Shown here: in pieces, positions 11,276 through 23,712 of the stretch | How positions within the stretch are numbered: position 1 is the first letter of the stretch | Layout: each line of letters begins with the position of its first letter | Source: Epiperipatus broadwayi | Taxonomy: Eukaryota; Onychophora; Udeonychophora; Euonychophora; Peripatidae | Assembly: GCA_028023455.1 (NCBI GenBank) | Contig: JAQFVV010006197.1 | Coordinates: forward strand, 18,659,254-18,723,253 | Length of the DNA stretch: 64,000 nucleotides | Direction: 5' to 3' | Position numbers and translations under genes: made by a program | Notes under the pieces: model-generated | What the model was told of the DNA's origin: nothing | The model's input: the letters and a program-made list of their open reading frames with translations, nothing else | Databases searched by the model: none

Positions 11276-12040
11276 TGAGCAGAAAAGACACAAAATATTT
11301 AATAAAATTTACTCAGGGTATGTAGGTGTTTATATCGAAGCCTCATGATTGGGCACACATTGTTTTGGAAAATAAAAAACTGAGTCAAAATCATTAATTT
11401 TGAACAAAAGAATTTTATATCTATATAATCAATAATCTCTTCAGGGATGAAAATAAGTTACAGGTCCCATGTGTAGCAGTCGATCTTAGCCCAAGATCGA
11501 GCTCCACTGGTTTACCACTTAACCCACTGTTTTTTTTCGTCACATGTATATAAGCTATATGTATATTTCTGAGAAGCATCTATAAAAGTTTATAAATATA
11601 AATCTCAAACAAAAATTTTCTTTAATTTTAAACATTGACTTTTATGGATGCGACTCAGATATATACATATATTAACTGAGCTTTTATATATATAAAAGCA
11701 CAAGCAAATCTTTTAAATAATTTTGTATTTTTTCTTAATTATTTTCTTCATATAAGTATACAAATATTCAAGATGGAAGATGGCTGTCCAAAAGTAATTA
11801 AAGGGGTGGGGATATTACTTTGTTTCATAATTAAAAAGAAATTTTTAAATTAAAGTAAAATTTAAAACAAAGCTCATTGATTTTAATTAGAGATTAACAA
11901 TTTTTATCAAATCTATTTCCAATCTGGAAATTGATTTGAAATTATTCTTGGATAGTTATCTAGCGATTCCATCTCCACTAACAATAGGTAAAATATTTCT
12001 GTTAATTAAAGATAAGAAGTTTAATTAAAAAACATTCTTG
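11276..12040. other. A+T-rich DNA, possible LTR remnant
   Basis: If 11249-11273 is a primer-binding site, the 5' LTR of the minus-strand element would occupy the start of this stretch, but no matching 3' LTR was found in the window. A short perfect hairpin (CGATCTT-AGCCC-AAGATCG) lies at about 11488-11506. Confidence 0.3.
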
Positions 12041-12058
12041 GAACACCTCAGAGTTTTG

Positions 12059-12306
12059 TATAAATAGGGCTAAAAATCTATTGTGCCAGAGAGAGAGAGA
12101 GAGAGTTAGGTCAGAGTTAGGTCAATAGTCTTTAACCGACTTCATGTCTGTGTAATTTTTGAGGGGCTTCAGCTGCCTTCCCCACGATCTTCAGCTCCAC
12201 TCTACACCGTGCATGATGTAGCTTCTACCATTCAAGTGTGCCCATGCTGTCAAAGAACCGCCAAGGCCAAGAAACAAAATTCATCTGTATTCCATACAAT
12301 GCTGAG
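12059..12306 (+). promoter_or_regulatory. TATA-box promoter candidate with possible first exon
   Basis: TATAAATAGG at 12059-12068 is followed at a normal distance by CCAGAGAGAG, a GA tract (about 12089-12105) and two GTTAGGTCA repeats. The following 150 bases are much richer in G+C than the surroundings. An ATG at 12244 opens 21 codons (MLSKNRQGQETKFICIPYNA plus E) that end at a donor-like GAG|GTAACC (GT at 12307). This could be the promoter and first coding exon of a plus-strand gene. The reverse strand also reads TATTTATA, so an LTR promoter cannot be excluded. No downstream exon was identified. Confidence 0.35.
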
Positions 12307-12309
12307 GTA

Positions 12310-13108
12310 ACCAGCCCAAAGTCATTATAATCGTATTACCTAACTTATAACTTGTAAAGTCTTTAAATTAATGTTTTCTATATATTTAAACCTTTTTTTT
12401 CAACTTGCTAATCAGTGAGCATATTAAACTAATTCTCTTCTTTATATCGATTCCCTATAACATAAATTAATGCTACTATAAAACATTTCATTCAACTCAC
12501 GCTTCTTGCTTTCTTTTATAAATTAGTGCGGTTATAATGTATTTTAACTGATATTTTTATATTTTTCACTAAACTTTTATTTTTAAATGCAAATCAAACC
12601 CAGTTTTACGAACTTAGAAAGGGGGGGGGATTAATGAGTTCTTATTTATTTGTTTCTAAATAGTTCATAGGTCTGAGTTTTTCTTGTAAAATGAATATAT
12701 GTTTTTTTTCATTTAAAATATTATACCGTAAAATTATGCAAAATGTATAAATATTTTTCAATCTGGGATGGATTTTGTGTACATTAGTTTTATTAATTTC
12801 TTTATTCATCATCGCCAAAAAGGCTGGTGAATAAATTGCATTTTATTGTTCGCACTTTTAAGTGCATGGATTTTAGTTTTTTTATATATTTAAACAAAAT
12901 AGTATTGATTCAAGAAGGGGGAGGGATGCACGCTTCATTTATAATAGTCTTAACTTTTGATAAATGACTTAATCTCATATGGGTCATTATTTTAACATAT
13001 CATTACGTATTTGTTAAACCATTTAAGGCTTTATGTTAATATTTAAACTGAATGATTTCATATTCTTATTTTTAAAAGCATTGTTAGCATAGGCCATTTT
13101 TCATATTA
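12310..13108. other. A+T-rich non-coding DNA
   Basis: Nothing recognisable. Two short G-runs occur at about 12620 and 12917. Confidence 0.4.
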
Positions 13109-13306
13109 CTAAGCTTTATCTAGAGACGTGCTTCGGAATGCCCGAGTCATCTCCTCGTTGTTTCAGGTTGTAAACAGGGCGATGAATGTCCCTGGACCAT
13201 ATATATGCTCACGTAGCAATGCATGGGAAAATTCCGGCAAAGTTTGGCCCATTGCAATCCCTTTGTCAACTGATTCCACAAAATGTGGGGTGGCAAGTCG
13301 GCTAGA
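13109..13306 (-). pseudogene. Isolated coding block with in-frame TGA
   Basis: On the minus strand an acceptor-like AAAGAAAACAG at 13307 precedes 47 sense codons in one frame, beginning SSRLATPHFVESVDKGIAMG and including TLPEFSHALLREHIYGPGTF. TGA follows at 13163-13165. Codon third positions are mixed, unlike nearby chance frames. After the TGA the same frame stays open for 17 codons (NNEEMTRAFRSTSLDKA) to TAG at 13109-13111. It is either a terminal exon, or an exon/retroelement fragment in which a Trp codon became TGA. I do not recognise the family. No donor or polyadenylation site was identified close by. Confidence 0.4.
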
Positions 13307-13309
13307 CTG

Positions 13310-14030
13310 TTTTCTTTCTTAATATGATAAAGCACCTCAAGGAAATATTGGATCCGCAAAAATATTCGGCTATTATGCTAACACCGCAATTTCTTATAGT
13401 TCGTTTTTCTTTTAGCCTGTTTGACAAAATAAACCATAATGATAATGTAATATTTTTAGTTGTAGTTTAAATCCAACCTCTCATGAAGCTGCCCTCCCCT
13501 TTATTGAATAAGCCATTCCCCCTATTGACAAAGTTTCGCTATATTCTATTCTTAAATGTTGAAAATGTAAAATTTATAAATGTTTTTAAGTATATTTTGA
13601 TTACAAAGTATCCACATTTTAATGTTGTAAATAAAGTCCATAAATGAAAATATGTATCCAATGCCAAGGCATCATATTCAAGTTCTATAATCAGCGAAAC
13701 TCTTATTATTATATCTTTACATAAATGTCTACCAATCACCCAGATAAATTTATTTTTGCACATTGAATAAAATCCTATTTGAAATATACATCAGTATTGT
13801 AACCACTGCACTAAAATTGATATCTATTGAAATAAAATAATTGTAAAAAGATCGTCAAATATTTGGAACCAAAATTAAAGTTTTAAATGCGTGAAGTTGA
13901 ATATATATAAAATCTTGAATTTTTGTCAAAATAAATATTTATATATTTTAAACTTAAGTCAGTTGTTTGAATCTCATTAATATATTTATTTATGTATAGT
14001 TTTAACTTAATATCTTGGGTTCACTCGATC
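13310..14030. other. A+T-rich non-coding DNA
   Basis: No supported gene or repeat. Confidence 0.4.
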
Positions 14031-14039
14031 TCTCATCAT

Positions 14040-14480
14040 CATCATTAGCTGAGTCTCATGCAAAACGATATAGCACCGGGCCCGGAAATAATTAATTTAT
14101 GTAGTATCACCATACAGTGTTGTTCGTAGTGTTATAGATTTGGGGAATGGGAAAATAGGTTAGAATTCATGATTGCTCCTGACCTGTGTATCTCGGGCAT
14201 GATTGGATTTGGGGTACTTTTGCTCAGATTCTAAGTCTTGTTGGATGGACATACATTTTTGACTGGTACACATGATTGGCTGTACAAACACAGAAAAAAA
14301 TCCTATGTACTAGTCAAAACAGGTTTTTCCATCTAACATGAGCTGGAACACACAAAATGGACTTCAAACCCAGCCAAGCCTGAGATTTAGGTCAAAGACC
14401 AACCTGGATTCGAACCCACTCTCCAAGCCCCAGATCAAACACCTAATGGATAACATAACAATGATGGCACATGAGAATTA
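14040..14480 (-). repeat. SINE-like repeat with perfect B box and internal hairpin
   Basis: On the minus strand GGGTTCGAATCC (14406-14417) is a perfect pol III B box. It is followed by about 370 bases less A+T-rich than the flanks. Within this body, 14238-14278 and about 14306-14345 form an inverted repeat: CTTGTTGGATGGACAT...GACTGGTACACATGA against CCTATGTACTAGTC...CCATCTAACATG. An A box is not clear. This fits a tRNA-headed SINE with a structured body, different from the family at 112, 5702, 30356 and 38912. Only one copy is in the window. Confidence 0.4.
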
Positions 14481-16152
14481 ATTCTTAAATCTGGCCCACT
14501 AGCAGAGCAGAGAAGACAATGAGACTCAAGGATTTAAACATATATATTAACAAATTTAATAATAGAGACATTCCCATGATAAAATCTAATATGTTTAATT
14601 AAAAGGGGCCTTACTAATGAATAGTTATAATCAATGAATTGGATTGATTTAATAATGAGACAGAAACTGATATATGATGAACTAGTAATATATTTATTGA
14701 CAATTACATATATATTTTGATATAACCTATAATTTAGCATTGGATAATGCACACAGCAATTTTATTTATTAAGCAACCTTACTCTAGGCAATTGTACAAA
14801 CAATAATTGATGCTTGGGTTAAATAAATTTGTGGCTATTATTAAATGAAGCTAAATATTATGCTATATAATAAATCACTACATTCCACTTATTAGTTATG
14901 CCATTTCATAATCAATTCGAGTGGCTATTATACATGTAATCAAACCAAGTCTGGAGTGAAGCTTAATAATTCATCTGCTTATGACAAAATTTATATATTA
15001 AATATGGGCGTATAAAGCATCCCAGATAGCTTTAGATCGAATGGGTTTTCAAGAATGCTTTGGTTCAATGCCAAAGACTGCATATTAGAGAGGTAGGGTT
15101 GGCTATAAAGATTTTACTAATATGCTATGCACAAGTAAATATAATAGTAAAGTGGCTCTGTGGATGAATAAATAGATTTTAGGGCTTTCATGACCAACAT
15201 TGGTTTATCCAATGACCAATCATCCTGCTGCTAAAAGATAACCTTGATTTGGTTCATAAGAGGCAGGGGGCTTATGTGCTGATCTGGCCCTTAGCTCAGT
15301 CTTAGCTACTACACTACCCTAAAGAGAGGAAGATGGGCTGGACCCACCATGGCTCCATCTTATATATATCAAAAACAGAAAAATGATAAACATTAATAAA
15401 TTTCACATCTGCCAAGATGAAGTATATTATAAATTAAATACCATACATTACATGAATACTAGTTTATCAGCCTGATCAAAAGAGCCAACTCTTTTGTAGC
15501 CCGAGAAATACGTATATGTTACTGATGGGAATATATATATAAACTTTACTTTATCTCGTTCAATCTCTTCAGTTATCTATAACTAATAACTCTTAAGGGG
15601 GAAAGTATATTTAAAGGACTTTCAAATGCTTTAATAAGAAAATATACTTATGATTACACTCCAGGCTAGTTTAATTTTTGGTAACATAATAATTAAAGAT
15701 TGCAAATTTGGGTTTATAGGCCACATTTTATATTTACATTATGACAAAATAACAATGAGCACAAAAGGGTCACCATTATTTATAAAATAGGGTTTCGAAA
15801 CAGCACGCAAAATGATGCTATAATAAATAATAAGAAGATTTTAAATAATATCTTAAAAAAAAAAACTTATTTTGTAACTAAATGCACACCATTTCGAAAC
15901 ATAGGCATAATTAATAATAATTAAAATAAGCAAAAGAAAAGTAGATATTACTGCAGTGATTAAGTTATATAGTTAAATATTAAATTAATAAAGAAAATTA
16001 GCAAAAATAGGTCATTTATAGTATTCAAATATTATCCGACAATTTAGACAGAGTTTAACCTGATTTTGAAGAAATAATGATCATTTCTGATTTTACACAG
16101 AGCTCTGTGATTTTTAATTGATATTAAAATGGTCCTCATATAGCTGAACTGG
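14481..16152. other. Intergenic DNA with a less A+T-rich patch
   Basis: No gene is supported. The patch at about 15000-15360 has a more even base composition and could be an old repeat, but I cannot name it. Confidence 0.35.
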
Positions 16153-16310
16153 AGATACTCGAGCTGGAATGAAGGTGAATTCCTTTAGTGGATTATGGCA
16201 TCTTCTATTTAGTTGGGAGATGATTTAAGATAGTATTTCTGTAGATGGACTGAGGTGCTTAAATTGGAATGAAAGTGAGTTCTTTTTAGCGGCTTATGGC
16301 ATCTTCTATT
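16153..16310. repeat. Imperfect ~100-bp tandem duplication abutting 1.08-kb repeat
   Basis: A block containing TGGAATGAAGGTGAATTC and ending TTATGGCATCTTCTATTT at 16153-16210 recurs at 16253-16310. The second block joins directly to the start of the 1.08-kb repeat copy 2. Copy 1 at 6128 lacks these units, so they are local and not part of the shared element. Confidence 0.7.
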
Positions 16311-16311
16311 T

Positions 16312-17391
16312 GTCATAAGCTTGTTAGGGCAACATTGGTTGTTGCTTCAGCCATGGGTGGATCAAACTTCAACGTTCCATTATGGGAAAGGCAGCAAATT
16401 CTTGCCTGTCTAGCAGGACGTGAAATTTAAACAATTTTCAGCTTGGATAGTAATGGCTCTTCAAAGAAAAATGAGTTTTTTCCCGCTTAAAATATAGCCT
16501 ATTTATACATTTCCACCTACCGAGCCTTAACATCTTTTGGAATTTCGTTTGCCTCATGACCAATTGACTTTTTTAATTAAACAAAATCATATAATCTGAT
16601 TTCCTTCTACTGATAATGTCTCTGAGGTGTTATATTTCATTTACTTTTAAAAAAATTAATTAAATATATAAATTATACAATTTTTATTCCAATTTCATTA
16701 ACTAAATCTTTTTTTTTAGGTGTAATAAATTTTTAAGGTCTAGCAGATAGTAACAGTATTCTGATTTAATGATAGTCTTTTGTTGCAAAGAAATTCGATC
16801 AGTAAATTAGATTTTACTTTTACCCCATGGTCACTAAGTGATTTCTTATTTACAACAAAATTCTCATTTTTAATTATAAACCGATGACTTTTATTTTAAC
16901 TTGATATAAATAACTTTTAACATATTTATTTTTACAAAAAAAAAACAAATTGGACAGATTTAAAAAAAATACTTTAGTTTCAGTTATATCTATAAAACAT
17001 TAAATCAGAAAACCGTAAACATATTTTAAAGAAAACATTTTATACTATTTTTATTTAATCTTAAATGTATATATACGAATCATTATACCATCATTCCATG
17101 GTTTAAATTATCCATCCACATACAAATATAATACAAATATAAAATTCAAAATTGACATAAATTAATAAAACATTTTATAACCAATTATGAGCATTCTACG
17201 CTATAATTTTATCAATCCTATCCAATTATAGCATATTTTCGTATGTAAATGGATGATGCCATTCAAGCAAATTTTACTGCTCGACTTATATATCACATTT
17301 TGACATTTAAAATAGATTTGAAACCAGTTCAGACGAGTAGGTCATTATGTTAATGGTGAAATGGAAAGTGGGCTGGGAGGTTTCCGTTTCA
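16312..17391. repeat. Unclassified 1.08-kb dispersed repeat, copy 2
   Basis: Same ends and same order as 6128-7205. It differs by scattered substitutions, an extra GATAATGTCTCT-containing stretch near 16610, and loss of bases near 17265. The B-box string of copy 1 has changed to ATTTGAAACC. The terminal stem is partly disrupted (TTTCCGTTTCA). The flanks of the two copies are unrelated, so they are independent insertions or a transposed duplicate. Confidence 0.75.
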
Positions 17392-17539
17392 ACGAGTGAA
17401 TCACCAACCAAATGATTGGCCAAAACTAAGCTGAATTGAATAATTAAAGATCTCAATAAGAGACAGATAAGTAATTTGAAAACCAGTTATGTCTGTCCAA
17501 GCATTTCAAAGAAAGTGTAATAATTAGAATTACAAATAA

Positions 17540-17990
17540 ATTTACAAACAAAATTCCCCACGCTCTGACAAATGAATTTAAAGCAAAGAAAATAGCTAAT
17601 AAATCTAGCAAACAAAATATGAACATTGTCCTAGATTATTAGCGAATTAATCAGAGTGTATATGAGCTGAAAATATTAAAATATTAAATGCCTTAGCAGA
17701 AAGAAATGTTCTATCACCTAGACTTTAAATGGGAATTAAGAATATCTTCCTGCTAGCGGTTTATCCAAACCAATTCCATTCTTTTTATAGAGACTTAGAA
17801 AGATGGATGCATGTGGAGAACCAACGGAACAGCACAGACAAGCTTTTCTTAGCCTGGAAAAGAAACATAGGAACTAAGAATGTCATAATTCTGCAAAACG
17901 CTCATGGTCAGGTACGCTTAAACCAGCCAAGATTAGTCTCACCCAAGAAAAGGGAAGATTATGGACAACATAATCTGAATTATAGAAAAT
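17540..17990 (+). pseudogene. Coding-like relic, unidentified
   Basis: Two frames have protein-like composition. One reads HALTNEFKAKKIANKSSKQN before a stop near 17641. The other is an 87-codon frame (17729-17992) with FYRDLERWMHVENQRN and a basic end (QPRLVSPKKREDYGQ). Neither has splice sites or a family signature that I recognise. A decayed retroelement ORF is the most likely source. Confidence 0.25.
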
Positions 17991-17992
17991 AA

Positions 17993-19250
17993 AATCTCTA
18001 CTAAGAAAAACAGAACAATATATTTGATAAACTGCCAGCCAAAAGATCAATGGTTTACAAAAGAACAAACACAGTAACTTAAATTAATTATTGAACAATA
18101 AAATATTGATAGGTGAGCAAATTAAAATTATGAAAAACTGCTAAAGCATTTAGCAATAGTTAGTAAAATAAAGGAAGCCATATTAAGCATATAAAAACAT
18201 AATCTCAAAATACACTCTCCAATAAGCGAAATGGAAAACAAACTAGGAATTTTAAAACTAAGATTCCAAGACACTCTATAAAATACAATGCAAAGCAAAT
18301 ACAGATAATAAATATTAAATAATTAATAAAACTTTATACATCACACTTATTTTAGACTGAGTGGAGATTTAATTAAAAGAAATGTATTTACCCTGGAAAG
18401 AATAAGAAAAATTTTACCTTCCAGTAAAGCAGAGTTCACATAGGTTTTCTAAAGAGTGCACACTTTTATTATAAGTTCATCTTTCAAGTGTCTTCCCTTC
18501 ATGACAATGGCAAGTGTCAGGCATATTTCAGGATCCTATTTACTTTAGACCTTCATGCCATAATGAAAGAACAGCTTGGACTCAGAGATCCATCCTTAGT
18601 TTGTTAGCAGGGCATGTTGTAGGTTAGCAAATGTAAAGCAGTGAGTTTTGACATCTTTGAAAAACAAAATCTTTTATTAACCATATGAATCTCAGCAGGC
18701 TTATATAAAGCAAATGGTGGAATTATAAAAAACTGAATCAATCACTTTCAAGAGTTTGTCTTAGCCAAGAATAATCTCTAATGTCCCAAATTTTTGGAGT
18801 TATTTATACTCTCTCCAATCTCCCATGTAAACTTTCTTGTTTTTCAATTCTATGCCTGAGGCCAGGGCAAATTTTTATCTCCTGCTCAAACTTTAATGAA
18901 GAATTCTAACTAGGGATTAACTTATAGAAAGACAACAACACAAAATTAAACCTCTGCTTTTAAAATTAAACTAAAATTAGATTATAATTAAAAGAAACAG
19001 GAATGCAATTAAAAAGTTTGCTTGCTTTTAATTAATTTGATAACAAAAGTAAAAACAAGCAGTAAAAGAAAACTATTTTAGAAATCAATTTTATAAAAAA
19101 ATAAAATGACATATTTTAAACATAAACGAGTGTGTGCGTTAATACATGTACTCTTATAAATAACTTTTAAATAATTTTAAACTTTTTTTTAACTTTAGCA
19201 ATAAAATCATTGAATCAGACAGACAACATCTGGTTCAATACATAAAATAA
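17993..19250. other. Non-coding DNA
   Basis: No supported gene. The segment 18440-18930 is less A+T-rich than its flanks and may be an old repeat or LTR that I cannot classify. Confidence 0.35.
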
Positions 19251-19252
19251 TA

Positions 19253-20480
19253 TCATGATGTCAACTTAAGATAAATTAAGTCTATAGATGAAAATATCTT
19301 AAAATGATTGTATGTGTCCTTTTTGCTACAATTCATGATCCAATTGGTGGGGTTCAAGTGTTCTAGAATGCATATGATGGTAATCAGAATTTCTCTCTTC
19401 TGTATAGCATGCCATGAGTTAGTTAAGTTTTCAGATTCACATCCAAGCAGTAAAGTTGGTAGTGCTTTCAATATAGATGAATAGAGTGCTGAGTCGAATC
19501 ACATTCAGCTTTGGTGGTTACAGCTCCATGGGTGATGACTCCCTTCCCATGAAGGAACTTCACACTTAGCAGTGCATATTTGTCTGTATTTCTATATATG
19601 TAGTTGATTGAAGTCCTTGAGTAGCAAGATAGTGACTACTGGAAATCTCAAGTTAAAGTTGATCTAACCCTCCAGCTCAAGAGTCAAAATACAATTGAAG
19701 TATTGGATAAATTTAAAGCTAATTTGAGATTTATAATTTAAAATCCTTGGTTTGCTGGGTTTAAATCAAAGTTTTTATCTATGTTCAATGAGATATTCTC
19801 GTTTAAGGTTTTACTTTGATGGCTGCAGACCTTTCTGTTTGAACAACAAATTTGATTTTCCACTCACAAAATATACTTTGGTTAGCCGATAAGAGTTTTT
19901 GATTTGATTTTGAGAAGGTTGTTTGATATATATTTTGGTAAGCACCAAAATGAGGTTGTTAATTTGACTCTTTCAAATGACAAGTTTGAGTTCATGCATT
20001 GAGTTAAATATTTACATCATTTGTTACAATTTACACATACATATGTTGGATTAATAACAATAAAATTTTATTTATTATTTCTTTCCTTTACGTTTTTCAC
20101 ATCTAAATTTGATCATCCTTGATCATTTTGAAATATTTTCATATTTCTTCTTTTCTTCATACATCATTGTTTTAGGAAAAAATTATTGGTGAATTGCTGA
20201 TTCTTTACATCAGCTATCTTTTTTGCTGTTTAGTAGAATATTAATTATCTTCTTACTCATCTCAGTTTAACTATCTTCAAAGTCTCTTATTATTTTAAAC
20301 CAATTAGAAATAAAATTTAAATTCATTGGAGCATTTCTAATGCTAAAAATATCAATTGCTAATATTTTTTAAAATAATTTTTGCCTCTCTAGTTTTGCAT
20401 TACCATGTATTTTACATTATATTTTTTGTTTCTTGTTTTAGTACTTTTCTATTCTATCGTATCAGCCACTTGATGGCATT
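19253..20480 (-). pseudogene. Relic RTE-type LINE, internally deleted
   Basis: On the minus strand, 19253-19560 reads LKALPTLLLGCESENLTNSW, close to the LPTLLYGCESW.LT segment found after the reverse transcriptase in many animal LINEs. Segment 20080-20480 matches 40720-41060 in nucleotide order, and the latter lies between the endonuclease and reverse transcriptase of a better preserved relic. The polymerase core that should lie between these two pieces is absent, so this copy has an internal deletion. Many stops; not functional. Confidence 0.5.
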
Positions 20481-20823
20481 GATGCTAAGCAAAAACACAT
20501 ACATATAATATTACTGGGCCCATCCCATTCTTTGTGAAAGAATATAGAAATTGTACGAGTTAATGTAATTCATTAATTTCCTTAATAACATTTACTGGAA
20601 CAATTTTACATAAACATACATTATTGCAAATATTCTATTCTAGTAGAATTGCCTGTGTGGCAAACCTTTCTCCTCCCTCCATCCCCACAAACTTTACAAC
20701 TACATCATGGTGGCCAAAAAATGATGCAGAGAATGCATTAATTACTGAATTGTCTTTTACTTTTTCGGCTCATTTTTGAAAAAGTTAAAAAAAAAATTTA
20801 TTAATTTTATTTTTTGATTGATT

Positions 20824-20949
20824 TCTTTGAAAGATAATATATGTATAGATCTTAATGGCACCCCTATTAAGAATGATTAATAGCTATCTTTGAAAGATAA
20901 TGTGTATAGATCTTAATGGCACACCTATTAAGAATGATTAATAATTTCC
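20824..20949. repeat. 63-bp tandem duplication
   Basis: TCTTTGAAAGATAAT followed by TAGATCTTAATGGCAC and ATTAAGAATGATTAATA occurs at 20824 and 20887 with three small differences. Confidence 0.9.
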
Positions 20950-21415
20950 AACTCAGTCAGCTTTCTTTTTTTTATTACATCTTTTTGATTGGGTATTTCA
21001 ATATTAATTAATTGATTCAGTATTTGCACAATTACTTTTGGTTTCTCTGGATAGAACTATGAGAATTTTCACAGTCATATTCTTTTTTTTTGTCTGAAGG
21101 CTTAATGTAACTCATTCCAATTTCCTTCATCAATTTCTGAATTTAGTCGAGAACAATTTGATGCTACCAACAAATTTCAAAACCTGCTTGAACTCCAAGT
21201 CACCCTGAAAAGTCAAATCTTAGTCCTGCAATGTAGGCCAGTTTTTTCTCTGTATTGGTGGAGGCCGGTCCATTGGAATAATGGGTTTGGAAATTTCTTT
21301 ATTCTCTTGATTAATTTTTAATTTATGGAAAAAATTATAAAACTTTTGGAATCATAAGGTAGATATGTCATTCCATTAATGGACCTGGGCTGCTGCATCT
21401 GTCTGCAGCTTATTG

Positions 21416-22497
21416 CTACCACTTTCTTCCTCCAGAAAACAATCCAGAACATAGGGATGCAATCCTTGATATGAACCATTTGATAGGTTTAATCACAGGA
21501 AGATAGTAATTTATCTTGGTCAACAGCATCATATTTAGAAGTGTGACCTTGCCATAAATGGAAAGATATATTTCAGATAAAGAAGTAGTTATCTTTTTGG
21601 TTGCTTTTAGGAGGGATTGTTGGATATTGCTCCTCATTGAGACTGATGCCAAGTGCATTGGGAAGCCAAGGAATTTCTGTGGCTTGACCACAAAGCTCAA
21701 GGTAATTTGTTCTGAGATCAACTTCCAAGCTGCAGACTTGCTCAGATTAAATTTGATGCCATAAGATTTTAAGTATTCATCTATCATTTCTTCTAGTATG
21801 TGTTTTTCAGATGGGAGAATCACTAATATGTCATCCATATAGGACAGATGTTTAACTATTTTCTTAATTGGAGGAATATACAATCCTGGAAGATTTGTTT
21901 CAAGAAGAGGATTTATGTATATGATGAACAGGAGAGCACTCAGAGGGCAGCCTTGTGGAATAGAAAAAATGGCTTAAATCCCAGGGTAACCTTTCCATTG
22001 AGCGTCAGTAATATTTACTTGTTCATGAGAAGGCTCTCTATAATTGTGATAAACACTGTAGGGACTGAGTATCTGGTTAGGATTTCAAGCAGGATATTTA
22101 TTCTGACTGAGTCGAATGCCGGGATATCTAATTGAACAGCCACTGGCCCAGCCTTTCTTCATGTTCTTATGTAATTAATTGTAAGCTTAAGTTGGGATAC
22201 TATGTCCGCAGTCAAGAAACCCTTCTTGGCAAACTGCAAATATGATATATGCTTGTATATAACCTCCTGTATATGGTCTTTGATTAATCCCTCAATGACC
22301 TTGATCAATAATGGGGTCCTTGAGATCGGTCTCAAATTATTAATATCTGTGGGGATGCCATGCTTTTTTACAAAAGACACCAGTGAGATTGGATAAAGGT
22401 TTTGTATTTCCCTGCATGCCTTAGATAGTTTGTCAATCATGTAGATGTATGAATATAAATTTAGGCACCACATGTTATCCTGGGTGCATCCTATCAA
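21416..22497 (-). pseudogene. LINE ORF2 reverse transcriptase relic
   Basis: The right part (22159-22497) contains IPTDINNLRPISRTPLLIK and LQFAKKGFLTADIVSQL, the polymerase finger motifs. After a gap with stops, 21890-21980 reads IPQGCPLSALLFIIYINPLL, the conserved motif before the catalytic site. A stop (TAA) lies just upstream of it. Then 21416-21883 carries the intact catalytic box YMDDILVILPS, a thumb segment (KSYGIKFNLSKSA, KFLGFP) and IYGKVTLLNMMLLTKINYYL. The catalytic aspartates are kept but the frame is not. The role in an intact element is target-primed reverse transcription. Confidence 0.8.
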
Positions 22498-22923
22498 GAA
22501 TGGGTTTTAATTTTGGAGAACTTTTGCTTCAGTAATCCCATGTAGTCCATCACTGTTCATGTCTTATTTGTTGTGCTGTACCTTTCTGTAATTTCTCTTT
22601 AGTGATTATGAATTTTCATCAACATTGTGTTGCCTGGGTAGAATTTCCCATCAATGAAGAGGGATGCTGGTGTTATTTTTTTCTTTGCACCAACTGCCCC
22701 CTGAATATAGCTTTTTGTTCAGCAGTGGCAATTGTCAAGAAAATTTTTTGTCATTTTGATTGCAATAAATTGTGCTAGTGCTCTTTGTGTATCTTTGTAT
22801 TTTTATTTTCTAAAATTAATTTTTGAGTTTCCCATTATACTTGGGTCTGAATTCATCCTATTTTGTATATTGTTTAAATCTTACATGAGCTTAACTGGTC
22901 CTTTTTGGTTTCTTGTGTAAAAT

Positions 22924-23712
22924 TCAATAATCGATTATTTTAATAAATCCAATCCATGCTTCAACTGGCAGTAGGCTTAAAATGTTAATTTTCTGGAGAT
23001 AAATATATATCTGTGAGAAAACCGCTACGGAGGCATGAACTTTGTTAAGCATCCTAATTGTTTTCATAAGTCCATCAGGGTCTTGGGCAGCACCTTTTAC
23101 TTCAAGCCAGACCTTCAAGGCCAGATGATCTGAGAAGACCACCGGATTAAGTGATGTCTCAATTAGAAAAAGGTTTGGGTGTAATATAACAGATTGATCA
23201 ATGTTTTACTTTTTTGGTATAGAAGCAGTATGCGCCAGAGAGAGAAAAACCATGAACACAAATAAATCCCTTATTAATTAAATGGATATATTTTTTATTA
23301 GTCTCATACGGTAAATTAAAATCCCCAAAGAGGATGGCCGGCCCTGGGCAGGATAAAATCACCACATTAATTTTGTATATTACTTTTAGAATTACTAACT
23401 TTTTATTCTGCAGATATAGATAAATAATGTTTTCAGATTTTACATTTAGGATAAGACAATTATCGTCCATGGATATTAATTTAAATTCAGACAGCCCCAA
23501 ATTTTTATTACTCAACTCCCCCCGGATCTGTGATCCACAATGGCATGAATTTTCATTTCTGATAGGCAGACAATATTTGGTGCTTCCTTAATTAGCCAAT
23601 TTTTGATAGCAAAGGCTCTATTGGTTGAATTAAGGTCCCTTACCTTTATTCCCACTATTTTAATCTTTATTAAATTAATTCCCAATATTAGCACTTTCTT
23701 TCTGATCACCAA
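22924..23712 (-). pseudogene. LINE ORF2 endonuclease relic
   Basis: In order on the minus strand: IKIVGIKVRDLNSTN (first active-site Asn region), VCLSEMK (catalytic Glu), ILFGDFNLPYETNKKYIHLI (GDFN motif), then VFSDHLALKVWL (SDH motif). These are the four diagnostic boxes of apurinic/apyrimidinic-type LINE endonucleases, which nick the target. They sit in three different frames, so at least two frameshifts have occurred. Confidence 0.8.
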
